A stretch of 43,515 bases of DNA from Candidatus Iainarchaeum sp. Its GTDB lineage: Archaea; Iainarchaeota; Iainarchaeia; Iainarchaeales; Iainarchaeaceae. The stretch lies in the NCBI GenBank assembly GCA_016202305.1, contig JACQPB010000035.1, positions 1 through 43,515 of the forward strand, written 5' to 3'. The notes below the pieces were generated by a model, which was not told the origin of the DNA, ran no database searches, and saw nothing but the letters and a program-made list of their open reading frames with translations. Below are positions 18,516 through 27,984 of this stretch, piece by piece. A program made the translations under genes and the position numbers. Each line of letters begins with the position of its first letter. Positions within the stretch are counted from its first letter, which is position 1.

Positions 18516-21500
18516 ATGGCCAAGAAGGAAGACATCGTAAAGCTCGCGGAAAAGCTGATGAACCGGCGCGAAAATATCAGGAACATGGGAATAGTCGCGC
18601 ATATTGACCACGGGAAATGCGTGGCGCCATCAACAAGGCTACAATTGGCAGACGGATCTTTTGTCACCGCGAAAGAACTTTTTGAAAGGGCGTCGCTTAC
18701 CGGGACAAAGGCCAAGGAAAACGAATCTGAAATTGTTTATGCGCTCAGCAGCCCCGTGAATGTTTTTTCAGTTGACCGGGAAACAGGAAGATTAGTTGCA
18801 AAGGAAATTTCACATGCTTGGAAACTTAAAGGCGGGAAAGTCCTCGAAGTGAGGACAAGAAACGGGGCCAAGGTAACTACCACACCAGAGCACAAATACC
18901 TTGTATTTGACGGAAATGAATTTTCGTATACCGAAGCAAAAGACCTCACCATAGGGAAAAGAATAGTTACTGTAAGAAAAGCCGAAACTGTTTCTGACAG
19001 TGATATTGGCTTTGAAGCACTAAAGCTGCTTGCACAAAAAGGGTTTTACGCAAAAGTGAACGAAAGCGCCAGAAAAGCGATATTGGCAAAAACAGGCAAG
19101 AAAGAAATCCCGGAAATTTGCAGAAAAATAAGGACTCCGCTCACGCAACAGTCATTTTACTTTGGAGTTTGCAAGGGAAGGTACCGGCTTGACGACCTCC
19201 TAATGCTCGCAGAAACAGTAGGCTGCCGCAAAGAGGACGTTTTGGAATGGGTAGAAGGGATTGCGGTTAAGGGAAGCTGTTACATCAAATGGAAGCCTAA
19301 GTTCAGTGACATATTCTATGCAGCAGGACTCATGGTTGGAGATGGCTCCGACAACAAGCTTGTTGCCGGAAAAAAACTGCTTGGAGATGAATTCAGGAGA
19401 ATATGCAAGGACCACGGCATCAAAACGTATGACAGGTATTATCCGCAATGGGGGCAGACCAGGGAAATAGGCGCAAGCAAGAGTTTCAAATTGCTTCTGA
19501 ATGCGCTCTTTGATTACCCTATGAAAAATAAGGCACACAATGTAAAGATTTCGGCATTCCTGCAGAAGTCACCCGCAGAGTTGGGAGCACAGTTTTTGAA
19601 GGGATATTTTGACACTGACGGATGCGTGGAAAAAGGAAGAAACGCGATAACAATTACCAGCGTAAGCGACCAGATGATAAGCGAACTTCCGCTTTTCCTG
19701 AGCAGGTTCGGGTGCGTTGCCATAGTGGAGAAGGATAACACTATTTCCATTAGCGGAGAATCGGTAAAAGAGTTCATGGAAAAAATAGGGTTTTTGCTTC
19801 CTGAAAAAATGGAAAAGGCAAGAGAAATGGCAAGGAAAAGCACCGGCAGCACAGTGTGCGACCTTGTCCCGATGTCAGGACTTAAGATTGCAAGAGAACA
19901 ACTCGGAATCTCGAAAAATGAAGTAAGCAAGCATTACTACAAATACGAGAATGAATTTTATGTCCCGACAAAATCAACTTACCAAAATCTTCTGCAAAAG
20001 ATGAGGCAAAAAGGCATTACAAATAAAATTGATGTTTCGCAACTCTGCTTTATGGAAGTGGCCTCAATTAAAGAGGGCTTTGAGGAAACGGTTTATGATT
20101 TCAGCGTTCCCGGAACAAGAAATTTTGTGGCGGAAACAATTGTGGTGCACAACTCAACGCTGGCAGATTCCTTGATTGCCGCCTCCGGCCTCATGAGCGA
20201 GGAGCTCGCGGGGCAGCAGCGCGTAATGGATTACGAGGACCAGGAGCAGGAGCGCGGCATAACCATAAACGCGGCCAACATTTCGCTCCTGCACACTCAG
20301 GGCGGCCAGGAATACCTGATAAACCTGATTGACACGCCGGGCCATGTAGACTTCGGAGGCGAAGTGATAAGGGCAATGCGGGCGGTTGACGGCGTCATAC
20401 TCGTCGTGGACGCAGTGGAGGGCGTGATGCCGCAGACGGAAACAGTGGTTAGGCAGGCATTGCGCGAGTACGTGAGGCCCGTGCTGTTCATCAACAAGGT
20501 AGACAGGCTGATTAACGAGCTGCAGCTGAACGAGCAGCAGATGCAGGAACGCTTCCTGAAAGTGATTTCACAGGTCAACGGGCTCATCAGCAAGAACGTG
20601 CCGAAGGGCTTTGAGGACGAGTGGAGCGTGAAGGTGCAGAACGGCTCGGTGACCTTCGGAAGCGCGTACAACAAGTGGGCCATTTCCGTGCCGAGGATGG
20701 CCACGACAGGCATTTCGTTCAAGCAGGTTTACGAGTGCCTCAAGTCGGACAACCAGAAGGAGCTTGCCAAGATGTCAAAGCTTTCCGAAGCAATACTTGA
20801 GATGGTGGTCACGCACCTGCCCAACCCCCTCAAGGCGCAGAAGTACAGGATGCCAGTAATCTGGAAGGGTGAAGCCGAGTCCGCCATAGGCAAGGCGATG
20901 ACCGCATGCGATGAGAAAGGCCAGTTCGCGATGATGGTCACTGATGTTAGTGTTGACAAGCACTCCGGGGACATAGCAACCGGGAGGGTTTACTCCGGCA
21001 CCATAAGCAAGGGTGTCAAGGTAAACCTGATAGGCAGCCAGAAAGAGGTCATGACGCAGAAAATAGGCCTCTTTATGGGCCCTGATTTCGTGGAGGCCGG
21101 CACGGTCCCTGCCGGAAACATAGTGGCACTGGTGGGACTCAAGGACGTTTATGCAGGAGAGACAATCAGCGACGGCGAGATACCGCCATTCGAGAGCTTC
21201 ATGACGGAAGTGGAACCCGTCATGACGGTTTCCATAGAGGCGAAGAGCACCAAGGACCTGCCAAAGCTCATAGAGGTAATAAGGCAGCTCACGAAGGAAG
21301 ACCCCAATCTGCGCGCCACAATAAACCAGGAAACGGGCGAGCACCTCCTTTCCGGAATGGGGGAACTGCACCTCGAAATAAACCAGTACAGGATTGAAAA
21401 GCACCACAACGTCGCAATAACGGTTTCTACGCCCATTGTTGTTTACCACGAAACCATAAACCGGGAATCCCCGACGCTCGAGTCCAAGAGCCCGAACAAG

Positions 21501-22244
21501 CACAACAAGCTCAAGATGTACGCCGAGCCTATTCCGCACGAAACGCTTGACAAGCTGATAAAGAGCCACTTCGAGGGCAAGGTCAAGCCGAAGGACAAGG
21601 AAAAAATCGCGATGTTCCAGGAGATGGGCTTCGACATTGACACGTCAAAGAAGATATGGGCAGTGCACAACCAATGCGTGCTCGCGGACGGAACCAAGGG
21701 AATAGAGGCCCTGCACGAGATACGTGAACTCGTGATACAAGGATTCAACGACGCCATGGATGCCGGGCCGCTCGCGAAGGAAAAGTGCTTCGGCACCATG
21801 ATTGTGCTCAAGGACGCCACACTGCACGAGGACGCTATACATCGCGGCCCGGCACAGATGCTGCCCACGGTCACGAAAGGCTGCTACGCATGCATGCTCT
21901 CTGCCGACCCAGTGTTCTACGAGCCTAAGCAGACGCTCACGATAACGGTCCCGGAAGCATACCTCGGTGCGGTATCGAAGGAGCTTGGCGCGAGGCGCAC
22001 GCAGATAACCGAGATGAGGCAGGAAGGCGATTCCTCAATCATAATAGGAAAGGCCCCGGTGAAGGAGCTCATAGGGTTCTCGAGCAGCATACGCGGCTCG
22101 ACGCAGGGAAGGGCCCTGTGGACCGCAGAATATGCAGGCTACGAAATGCTCCCGCGAGAGCTCCAGAACCCCACCATAAGGTCAGTGAGAAAGAGGAAGG
22201 GCATGGACGAAGAAGTCAAGCCCGCGAGCCACTTCCTTGAATGA
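18516..22244 (+). CDS. fusA: translation elongation factor 2 (aEF-2) containing an intein
   Basis: NMGIVAHIDHGK | intein | STLADSLIAASGLMSEELAGQQRVMDYEDQEQERGITINAANISL...DTPGHVDFGGEV; LHEDAIHRGPAQ diphthamide loop. Spliced length about 730 aa. Confidence 0.97.
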   Translation: MAKKEDIVKLAEKLMNRRENIRNMGIVAHIDHGKCVAPSTRLQLADGSFVTAKELFERASLTGTKAKENESEIVYALSSPVNVFSVDRETGRLVAKEISHAWKLKGGKVLEVRTRNGAKVTTTPEHKYLVFDGNEFSYTEAKDLTIGKRIVTVRKAETVSDSDIGFEALKLLAQKGFYAKVNESARKAILAKTGKKEIPEICRKIRTPLTQQSFYFGVCKGRYRLDDLLMLAETVGCRKEDVLEWVEGIAVKGSCYIKWKPKFSDIFYAAGLMVGDGSDNKLVAGKKLLGDEFRRICKDHGIKTYDRYYPQWGQTREIGASKSFKLLLNALFDYPMKNKAHNVKISAFLQKSPAELGAQFLKGYFDTDGCVEKGRNAITITSVSDQMISELPLFLSRFGCVAIVEKDNTISISGESVKEFMEKIGFLLPEKMEKAREMARKSTGSTVCDLVPMSGLKIAREQLGISKNEVSKHYYKYENEFYVPTKSTYQNLLQKMRQKGITNKIDVSQLCFMEVASIKEGFEETVYDFSVPGTRNFVAETIVVHNSTLADSLIAASGLMSEELAGQQRVMDYEDQEQERGITINAANISLLHTQGGQEYLINLIDTPGHVDFGGEVIRAMRAVDGVILVVDAVEGVMPQTETVVRQALREYVRPVLFINKVDRLINELQLNEQQMQERFLKVISQVNGLISKNVPKGFEDEWSVKVQNGSVTFGSAYNKWAISVPRMATTGISFKQVYECLKSDNQKELAKMSKLSEAILEMVVTHLPNPLKAQKYRMPVIWKGEAESAIGKAMTACDEKGQFAMMVTDVSVDKHSGDIATGRVYSGTISKGVKVNLIGSQKEVMTQKIGLFMGPDFVEAGTVPAGNIVALVGLKDVYAGETISDGEIPPFESFMTEVEPVMTVSIEAKSTKDLPKLIEVIRQLTKEDPNLRATINQETGEHLLSGMGELHLEINQYRIEKHHNVAITVSTPIVVYHETINRESPTLESKSPNKHNKLKMYAEPIPHETLDKLIKSHFEGKVKPKDKEKIAMFQEMGFDIDTSKKIWAVHNQCVLADGTKGIEALHEIRELVIQGFNDAMDAGPLAKEKCFGTMIVLKDATLHEDAIHRGPAQMLPTVTKGCYACMLSADPVFYEPKQTLTITVPEAYLGAVSKELGARRTQITEMRQEGDSSIIIGKAPVKELIGFSSSIRGSTQGRALWTAEYAGYEMLPRELQNPTIRSVRKRKGMDEEVKPASHFLE
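18618..20153 (+). mobile_element. intein of EF-2 in the P-loop (512 aa, LAGLIDADG type)
   Basis: Starts CVAPSTRLQLADGS; block B VTTTPEHKYL; DOD motifs AAGLMVGDGSD and LKGYFDTDGCV; ends YDFSVPGTRNFVAETIVVHN followed by Ser+1. Confidence 0.95.
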
Positions 22245-22292
22245 AAAACCCTTGGAAAAACATCCCGCCGGAATCTTATACATAAAAAAAGG

Positions 22293-22300
22293 TTAATATA
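22293..22300 (+). promoter_or_regulatory. TATA box of a leaderless lipoprotein gene
   Basis: TTAATATA centred about 26 nt upstream of ATG 22323; the same sequence and spacing recur at 36438-36445. Confidence 0.6.
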
Positions 22301-22322
22301 CCACCTCGCACTTACTCTTTTC

Positions 22323-23618
22323 ATGAAGTTCAAGGCAATTGCAGTACTGCTTGTCCTTTCAGTTCTCCTGCTCAGCGGATGCAGCGGGTTATTCCAAGCC
22401 AAATGGGAACCAAATGACGGCACATGCGATGCGACGGCAGGCGAAAACGAGGAAAACTCGCCCGACGACTGCGTCCCGGCGAGCGAGAACAGGCAACTCG
22501 GAAAAGCAGGACTGCCAGAAGGCGGAACCCCTATTGTCCCACCCGGAAACCAGAATCCGGGAGGCTCCGCAGGCAATGGCACGCAAACCGGCAACTTAAG
22601 AAACCAAGTTGACGTTTTTGTCAAGGACCAGTCAGGGAATCCTGTCGAGGGGGCAACCGTAGCGGTATACAGGCCTTATATTTTCGGTTCCGGTCCGGAC
22701 AACAAGTGGTCAGGAATAACCGGGAGCAAGTATGTTGAGGTCAAAACAGATGCCGCCGGAAAAGCCCCGCCGCTGTATATGGTGACAGGCGCAAAGTACG
22801 CATTTGTAGCATCCAAGGACGGGATTTACGGCGGAGAAGAGAAAGAAATAGACACGACCCCCGGAACCAAGACAGTGAACATCATACTCCGAAAAACGGT
22901 GAAGAACCCCTGGGCCTTCTTCGATTTCGAGGGCGCTAAGCCTTTCACGGCCACGAATAATAGCAGCATTATCGCGGTTGTTGGAGGAAAGGCCGGCACG
23001 GCTTATGATGACAAACTGAAATCCAATGTTGCCGAGTTCATGCAGAAAGGTTACAGCAACGACAAGCTCGCCATAAAGGATGCAGCACTCGAAAGCTATG
23101 TCAAGAAATTTAAGGAGTATAATGCAAATTATCAGAACCGAGGATACACCATAACCCTGTGGGTGAACCCGAAAAGGACAACAACCAACCAGAGCATAAT
23201 AGCGTTCACCAACGACGAAGGGCCAGAAAAGAAACTGTCACAGCAACTCAGGATAACCAACGGCGTATTCCAGCACTACACATTCGACACAGCCCCAAAA
23301 ACAGTCACAGGAACAACCAAAATAGCTCCAGAAACATGGCACTTCGTCGCAATAACAGCAGGCCAAAACAAAACCCCAGGCCCATCCGGAACAACCACGG
23401 ACCAAGCAAGGCTGTTCGTGAACGGGCAGGAAGACGGAACACCAGCAAGCATAGGAAAACTATGGAACGACGGGTACACATACGAAGTAGCTGCAAAAAC
23501 AGCATACGGCTTCAACAGCTTCTACGGAACAATAGACAAGCTAACAATATACAATGAAGAACTCACAGCACAGGAAATAGCCGAAATATACAACACACAA
23601 AAAAGCACGCTCGGATGA
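22323..23618 (+). CDS. LamG/concanavalin-A-like lipoprotein (copy A)
   Basis: MKFKAIAVLLVLSVLLLSGC lipobox; DVFVKDQSGNPVEGATVAVY domain; NPWAFFDFEG...YTITLWVNPKR...ARLFVNGQEDG...FYGTIDKLTIYNEELTAQEIAEIYN (LamG pattern). Confidence 0.85.
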   Translation: MKFKAIAVLLVLSVLLLSGCSGLFQAKWEPNDGTCDATAGENEENSPDDCVPASENRQLGKAGLPEGGTPIVPPGNQNPGGSAGNGTQTGNLRNQVDVFVKDQSGNPVEGATVAVYRPYIFGSGPDNKWSGITGSKYVEVKTDAAGKAPPLYMVTGAKYAFVASKDGIYGGEEKEIDTTPGTKTVNIILRKTVKNPWAFFDFEGAKPFTATNNSSIIAVVGGKAGTAYDDKLKSNVAEFMQKGYSNDKLAIKDAALESYVKKFKEYNANYQNRGYTITLWVNPKRTTTNQSIIAFTNDEGPEKKLSQQLRITNGVFQHYTFDTAPKTVTGTTKIAPETWHFVAITAGQNKTPGPSGTTTDQARLFVNGQEDGTPASIGKLWNDGYTYEVAAKTAYGFNSFYGTIDKLTIYNEELTAQEIAEIYNTQKSTLG

Positions 23619-23633
23619 ACATTGGAGCGAGCC

Positions 23634-23771
23634 ATGCCCTTTGAATGCGAGAGCAACACCTGCTCAACCGATGTGTGCATGAACCTGCAGAAGCAGTTCC
23701 GTGAGCAGGGCAACATAGCCCGGCAGATACTCGACTGGCTCTCAGGCATTTTCGGCTTCGCGGCCAAGTGA
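23634..23771 (+). CDS. putative 45-aa small ORF, in frame downstream of the copy A stop
   Basis: MPFECESNTCSTDVCMNLQKQFREQGNIARQILDWLSGIFGFAAK; the frame stays open from the TGA at 23616-23618. Confidence 0.4.
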   Translation: MPFECESNTCSTDVCMNLQKQFREQGNIARQILDWLSGIFGFAAK

Positions 23772-23818
23772 ACACGAAACACAAGTATTATTACCCGGTT
23801 CGCCGCAATCCTTAATTT

Positions 23819-24376
23819 ATGAAAAAAGCCATTGCCCTGCTTCTTCTCTTTGGCCTGCTTGCAGGGTGCGGCGGCAGCGGCGATGACAGGAACCAGTCGG
23901 CAACCGTGAAACCGCCTGCAGACCTGAACGCACCACAGGACCAGAACGTCCCGAAGGCCGATGCCAACGCAGCCACGCGGAGCCCGGCTGACAGGAATGC
24001 GACACCTGAGCAATTGGCGGATGAATTCTTCTCCGCTGTCAGGGCCAAGGACTTCGATGCGGCTGTAACTCTTGCCGGAAAAAGCTTTTTCGACGGCTAT
24101 ACAAAAGAGCAGTTCCGCGGCCTCTTCGATGCCATCAGCACCGGATTCGGGGAGCTTGAGAGCTACGAGCTCGTCAGCTCGGCCAAAATAGGCGGCAAAG
24201 AAGGCATGGAGCGCACCAAGATTGTGTACCATGTGACCTATTCGCGCGCGGACGCCAATGAAACGCTTATTATTGCAAAGGCCGAAGGCAAAGAAGGATT
24301 TGAGCTGGCAGGCATTTCCGTTTTGCCAGGCAATCAGAAGCCGCCTGCAGGCCCGCCGCTGGCACCGCCAAAATGA
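23819..24376 (+). CDS. small lipoprotein with NTF2/DUF4878-like domain
   Basis: MKKAIALLLLFGLLAGCGG lipobox; ATPEQLADEFFSAVRAKDFDAAVTLAGKSF... Confidence 0.7.
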   Translation: MKKAIALLLLFGLLAGCGGSGDDRNQSATVKPPADLNAPQDQNVPKADANAATRSPADRNATPEQLADEFFSAVRAKDFDAAVTLAGKSFFDGYTKEQFRGLFDAISTGFGELESYELVSSAKIGGKEGMERTKIVYHVTYSRADANETLIIAKAEGKEGFELAGISVLPGNQKPPAGPPLAPPK

Positions 24377-24434
24377 CGCGGTTTTGGTTATAGCTGGCAG
24401 GCATCATGGCTAAGTTGCCCATAAAGGCGATACA

Positions 24435-25856
24435 ATGAATCCAAGGAATTCCGCACTCATCCTCGGCGCAGGGCCATCAGGAATGGCATGTGCAATGGAG
24501 CTTTACAAGGCGGGCAGGAGATTCACGATTGTCGAAAAGGACAGCCAGGTAGGAGGGCTTTCAAAAACCTACGTGTTCGGGAAGTTCAGGACCGACATAG
24601 GCGGCCACAGGTTTTTCAGCCAGAACAAATACCTGTATGATTTTATCGAAGACCTTCTCAAAGAGAAATGGATTAAAGTCAAGAGGTCCTCGCGATTCTA
24701 CATCGGCGGCAAGTTCTACAATTATCCAGTGGACCTCAGGACAGCTCTTCCAACAATGGGGCCAATCAAGGCCGCTATGGCCCTCAAGGACTACGTGTAT
24801 GAGAAAACTTTTGGAAGAGACAACAGCGGGAATAATTTTGAAGACTACACGGTTTCGCGGTTTGGAAGGACGCTCGCCGAATTCAACATCCTCAATTACA
24901 CCGAAAAAATTTGGGGCATACCATGCAAGAACCTGTCTTCCCAGTGGGCAAAACAGAGAATAAAAGACCTCTCCGTGAGTTCTATCCTCAAGAAGGCCCT
25001 GTTCAACAGCGCAGGGCCAAAGACGCTTGTTGAAGAATTCTACTATCCGGAATACGGCACCGGCACGATTTATGGAAAAATACACGAAAAGGCCGGGAAG
25101 CGAAACGAAGTGCTGCTTGGCGCAATGCCGGCGGAAATTTTGCACAAGAACGGGAAAATAACCATGGTGAGCCTGAATGATGGCAGGCGCTTCAGGAGGC
25201 CGCATTATGTTGTTTCCTCCATACCAATCACTGCTTTCTGCCGCCTCCTGAAGCCAAGCCCTCCAAAGCACGTGATGGACGCACTGTCAGGCCTCAGGTT
25301 CAGGTCACAAGTGTACCTGTTTATCACAATCAACAAACCATGTGTCGGCATGGACCAGTGGATTTATTTCCCTGACAAGGAAGTGCCATTCGCGAGGATA
25401 GCTGAGATGAAGAACTTTTCCAAAAGCATGGCTCCGCATGGCAAGACATCGCTTTTCATCGAATTCTTCTGCTGGGAAGGGGATGAAACATGGAAAAAAA
25501 GCAAGGACGAGCTCCTCGAAATGTCCGTCCACTGGCTAGAAAAGCTGGGGTTCCTGAGGAACGAGGAAATAATGGATGCGTGGCGCATAAGCGGATTGAA
25601 CGCCTATCCGGTGTACGATATTGGTTACGAAGATAAGCTCAAGGAGGTAAAGGAATACCTCGATGGGTTCGCGAACCTGCTTTACATCGGAAGGCCTGGA
25701 AGGTTCAGGTACACAAACCAGGACCACTCGCTTGAAATGGGCATGCTGGCCGCAAGAGCGATAATAAGCGGGAAAAAACCTGATTTTGACAGCGTTGGCG
25801 GCAAAAATGAGTACTTTGAGAGCGGGAATCTGAATGCGGCTGGCAAGGCCACATAG
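24435..25856 (+). CDS. FAD-dependent amine-oxidase/UDP-galactopyranose-mutase-like oxidoreductase
   Basis: ALILGAGPSGMACAMELYKAGRRFTIVEKDSQVGGLSKT dinucleotide-binding motif; GGHRFF; YIGRPGRFRYTNQDHSLEMGMLAARAI. Confidence 0.85.
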   Translation: MNPRNSALILGAGPSGMACAMELYKAGRRFTIVEKDSQVGGLSKTYVFGKFRTDIGGHRFFSQNKYLYDFIEDLLKEKWIKVKRSSRFYIGGKFYNYPVDLRTALPTMGPIKAAMALKDYVYEKTFGRDNSGNNFEDYTVSRFGRTLAEFNILNYTEKIWGIPCKNLSSQWAKQRIKDLSVSSILKKALFNSAGPKTLVEEFYYPEYGTGTIYGKIHEKAGKRNEVLLGAMPAEILHKNGKITMVSLNDGRRFRRPHYVVSSIPITAFCRLLKPSPPKHVMDALSGLRFRSQVYLFITINKPCVGMDQWIYFPDKEVPFARIAEMKNFSKSMAPHGKTSLFIEFFCWEGDETWKKSKDELLEMSVHWLEKLGFLRNEEIMDAWRISGLNAYPVYDIGYEDKLKEVKEYLDGFANLLYIGRPGRFRYTNQDHSLEMGMLAARAIISGKKPDFDSVGGKNEYFESGNLNAAGKAT

Positions 25857-25874
25857 AGCGCTTTGCACGACATT

Positions 25875-27893
25875 TCATGCAGGCATCCCGAAGAATGGCC
25901 GCTTTCGATTCAACAGTATGAATGCCACAACGGCAATGCCAACTGCCGAGAGCGCATAGCCTGCCGTGTCAGCCAAGGCGTTCACATAGCGCAGCTCGAA
26001 TTCCCCCTTGGCGTACACGAGCATGAAGTAAGGGGAGGCGCGGTAGATGCGCAGTTCCGTGCCGTCGCTGTACGCGCGCCAGTTGGGGAAATGGGAAATT
26101 TTTATTAGCACCGGCACAGGATTTGCAGAATTCACCCTGAACTTCATTCGCTCCATTGTAGAACTCTGCTCAATGACATCAACGGTTTCGCCGCCAGCCC
26201 CGGCGAAGCCCGGCACAGGCTCGCTGACCAGTATTGTGTCCTTCACGGCATTGGACATGAACCAGCCCTTCACCGCATCATCCCAGTTTCCCTCCGCAAC
26301 TTCCGGCCTCGCCTTAAGCACCTCGGCAATGGGGCTGCCGCCGACTTTATAGAGTTTGTAGTTGTGCAGGCTGGTTTCCCCGGTGTTTTCATCCCTCAGG
26401 TAAATGGCGAACAGATCCTGCACCTCTTCCCATTCCTCGAACCTTTTTTCCGCGGAAACAACATGAGTGATGCCAAAGAGCCTCATCTGGAAAGGCACGA
26501 GAGCCCTCGCGTCTTCCCCCATGGACGACACAAGGTTCAAGTCGAGTGGAACTCCCCATTGGGAATGGTTGCCGTCGAGAGCCTGCTCCATGTAAAATAT
26601 ATACCTGGAGTTCCTGGAAGAATGGACCTGCTGCCCCTTCACCGAGTTCGCAGAGTACTGCATCGGAATCAGGTGCTGGAGCTCCTCGAACTGGGACTCG
26701 GCATTGAGCGGAGCGTCAATGTAAAGCCGCCCATGGATTTTTTCATCTGTGCCCTGAACACTTTTTAGTATAGATACCCCGCCGGGGTTGATTCCGGGGG
26801 AAAAAACCGCCACAAGAAGGCACGCCGCTATGAAAGGCACCCACAGGGCCTTCTGCCTGCCCAAAGCACGCAAAACGAAAAAAATTATCACAGGGGCCAT
26901 GAGGACGAGGAACATGAAAAGGCGCTGGAAGTGGAAAGGCACATTCGCGATTTTGCCTAGAAAAGAGAATCCTGATAGAAGGGCCACGAATGCGAGCGGC
27001 TCGGCGGCGCCGCTTTCCTTCCTCGAGCCGAGGTAAAATGCCAGGACCACGGCAATTGTCAGCACCAGGAAGTCGAAAGGCACCGTGCCGGAAGTGCTCA
27101 CATCACTGTAGCCGATTTTCGCAATGGCCGGAACAAGCCAGAATGCCGAGAGGAGGAAGGCGAGTGAAAAATGCCTTGCAATGAAAACAAGCCTCTGTCT
27201 TTGCCAGCCAGAAATTGCGAAAGCCACCCCCGCAATGAATGCCGCGACGCCGGAGAATGTGTGTGCAAGCAATGTGAGAGAAAGGAGCACAGCCGGAAGC
27301 ACGAACAGGCCGTTTGCCGCGCCGCGCTTCAGGGAGCCGAAGTAAAAGAAGAAAACCGGCAGCGCCACGGAATTTGCCACAAAACCCGACTCGAAGAGCG
27401 AGCTTAGGTTCCCGCCAACCAATTCATCCGGGCGGACAAACAGGAGCGAGAACATTGCAAGCATCGCGAGCGCCGAATCTTTTCCGGAAAGGCCGAAGGA
27501 GCGCGCAAAGTAATAGAAGGAAAGCGGCGTGAGCAATAGCGCCGCTGCTACCAGAAGCTTGAAAGCCGATTCAAGCGGCATAAACAGCGACAGCAATGAA
27601 GAGGCGTAAGGAACAAGGGGGCCATAAAAATGGTTTTCGGGATACCCGAAGAAAAAGAAAGGGTCCCAGCCGGTTATGCGCGGAAAAAGGTATTCCTTCG
27701 TGTACCACGAGGAAAAATAAATCCCAGGTGTATCGCCATTGAGGAGGTTATTCTGCAGAAAGAAGGGCTGCACAAGGAAAACAGCGATGTAAGCAAGTAC
27801 CAAAAGCATGGCCAACAAAGGAAAGGCCTTGGCACTTGCGAGTGGCACACCCATCATTTTTTCCGCGAGGCCGTGCAACTTTCCGGTGTCCAA
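25875..27893 (-). CDS. large polytopic membrane protein, possibly GT-C/oligosaccharyl-related
   Basis: Many hydrophobic helices; NGDTPGIYFSSWYTKEYLFPRITGWDPFFFFGYPENHFYGPLVPYASSLLS luminal-loop pattern; C-terminal soluble domain followed by a terminal TM helix. Confidence 0.75.
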   Translation of the reverse strand: MDTGKLHGLAEKMMGVPLASAKAFPLLAMLLVLAYIAVFLVQPFFLQNNLLNGDTPGIYFSSWYTKEYLFPRITGWDPFFFFGYPENHFYGPLVPYASSLLSLFMPLESAFKLLVAAALLLTPLSFYYFARSFGLSGKDSALAMLAMFSLLFVRPDELVGGNLSSLFESGFVANSVALPVFFFYFGSLKRGAANGLFVLPAVLLSLTLLAHTFSGVAAFIAGVAFAISGWQRQRLVFIARHFSLAFLLSAFWLVPAIAKIGYSDVSTSGTVPFDFLVLTIAVVLAFYLGSRKESGAAEPLAFVALLSGFSFLGKIANVPFHFQRLFMFLVLMAPVIIFFVLRALGRQKALWVPFIAACLLVAVFSPGINPGGVSILKSVQGTDEKIHGRLYIDAPLNAESQFEELQHLIPMQYSANSVKGQQVHSSRNSRYIFYMEQALDGNHSQWGVPLDLNLVSSMGEDARALVPFQMRLFGITHVVSAEKRFEEWEEVQDLFAIYLRDENTGETSLHNYKLYKVGGSPIAEVLKARPEVAEGNWDDAVKGWFMSNAVKDTILVSEPVPGFAGAGGETVDVIEQSSTMERMKFRVNSANPVPVLIKISHFPNWRAYSDGTELRIYRASPYFMLVYAKGEFELRYVNALADTAGYALSAVGIAVVAFILLNRKRPFFGMPA

Positions 27894-27984
27894 AGATTAT
27901 TCCCCCAAAAGCACAGTCCGCACTAATATGCGGTTAATATGCATTAACAGCTTTTTTATTAAAAAGAATGCCCTTTTTCCTTTC

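Noticed and set aside
21790-21870. EF-2 loop LHEDAIHRGPAQ as an unusual diphthamide motif
   Set aside because: HRGPAQ is the normal archaeal form; only the eukaryotic form is HRGGGQ.
27808-27984. Extended N-terminus of the giant protein ORF
   Set aside because: It overlaps the divergent membrane-protein gene and its promoter. A proper signal peptide begins at 27985.
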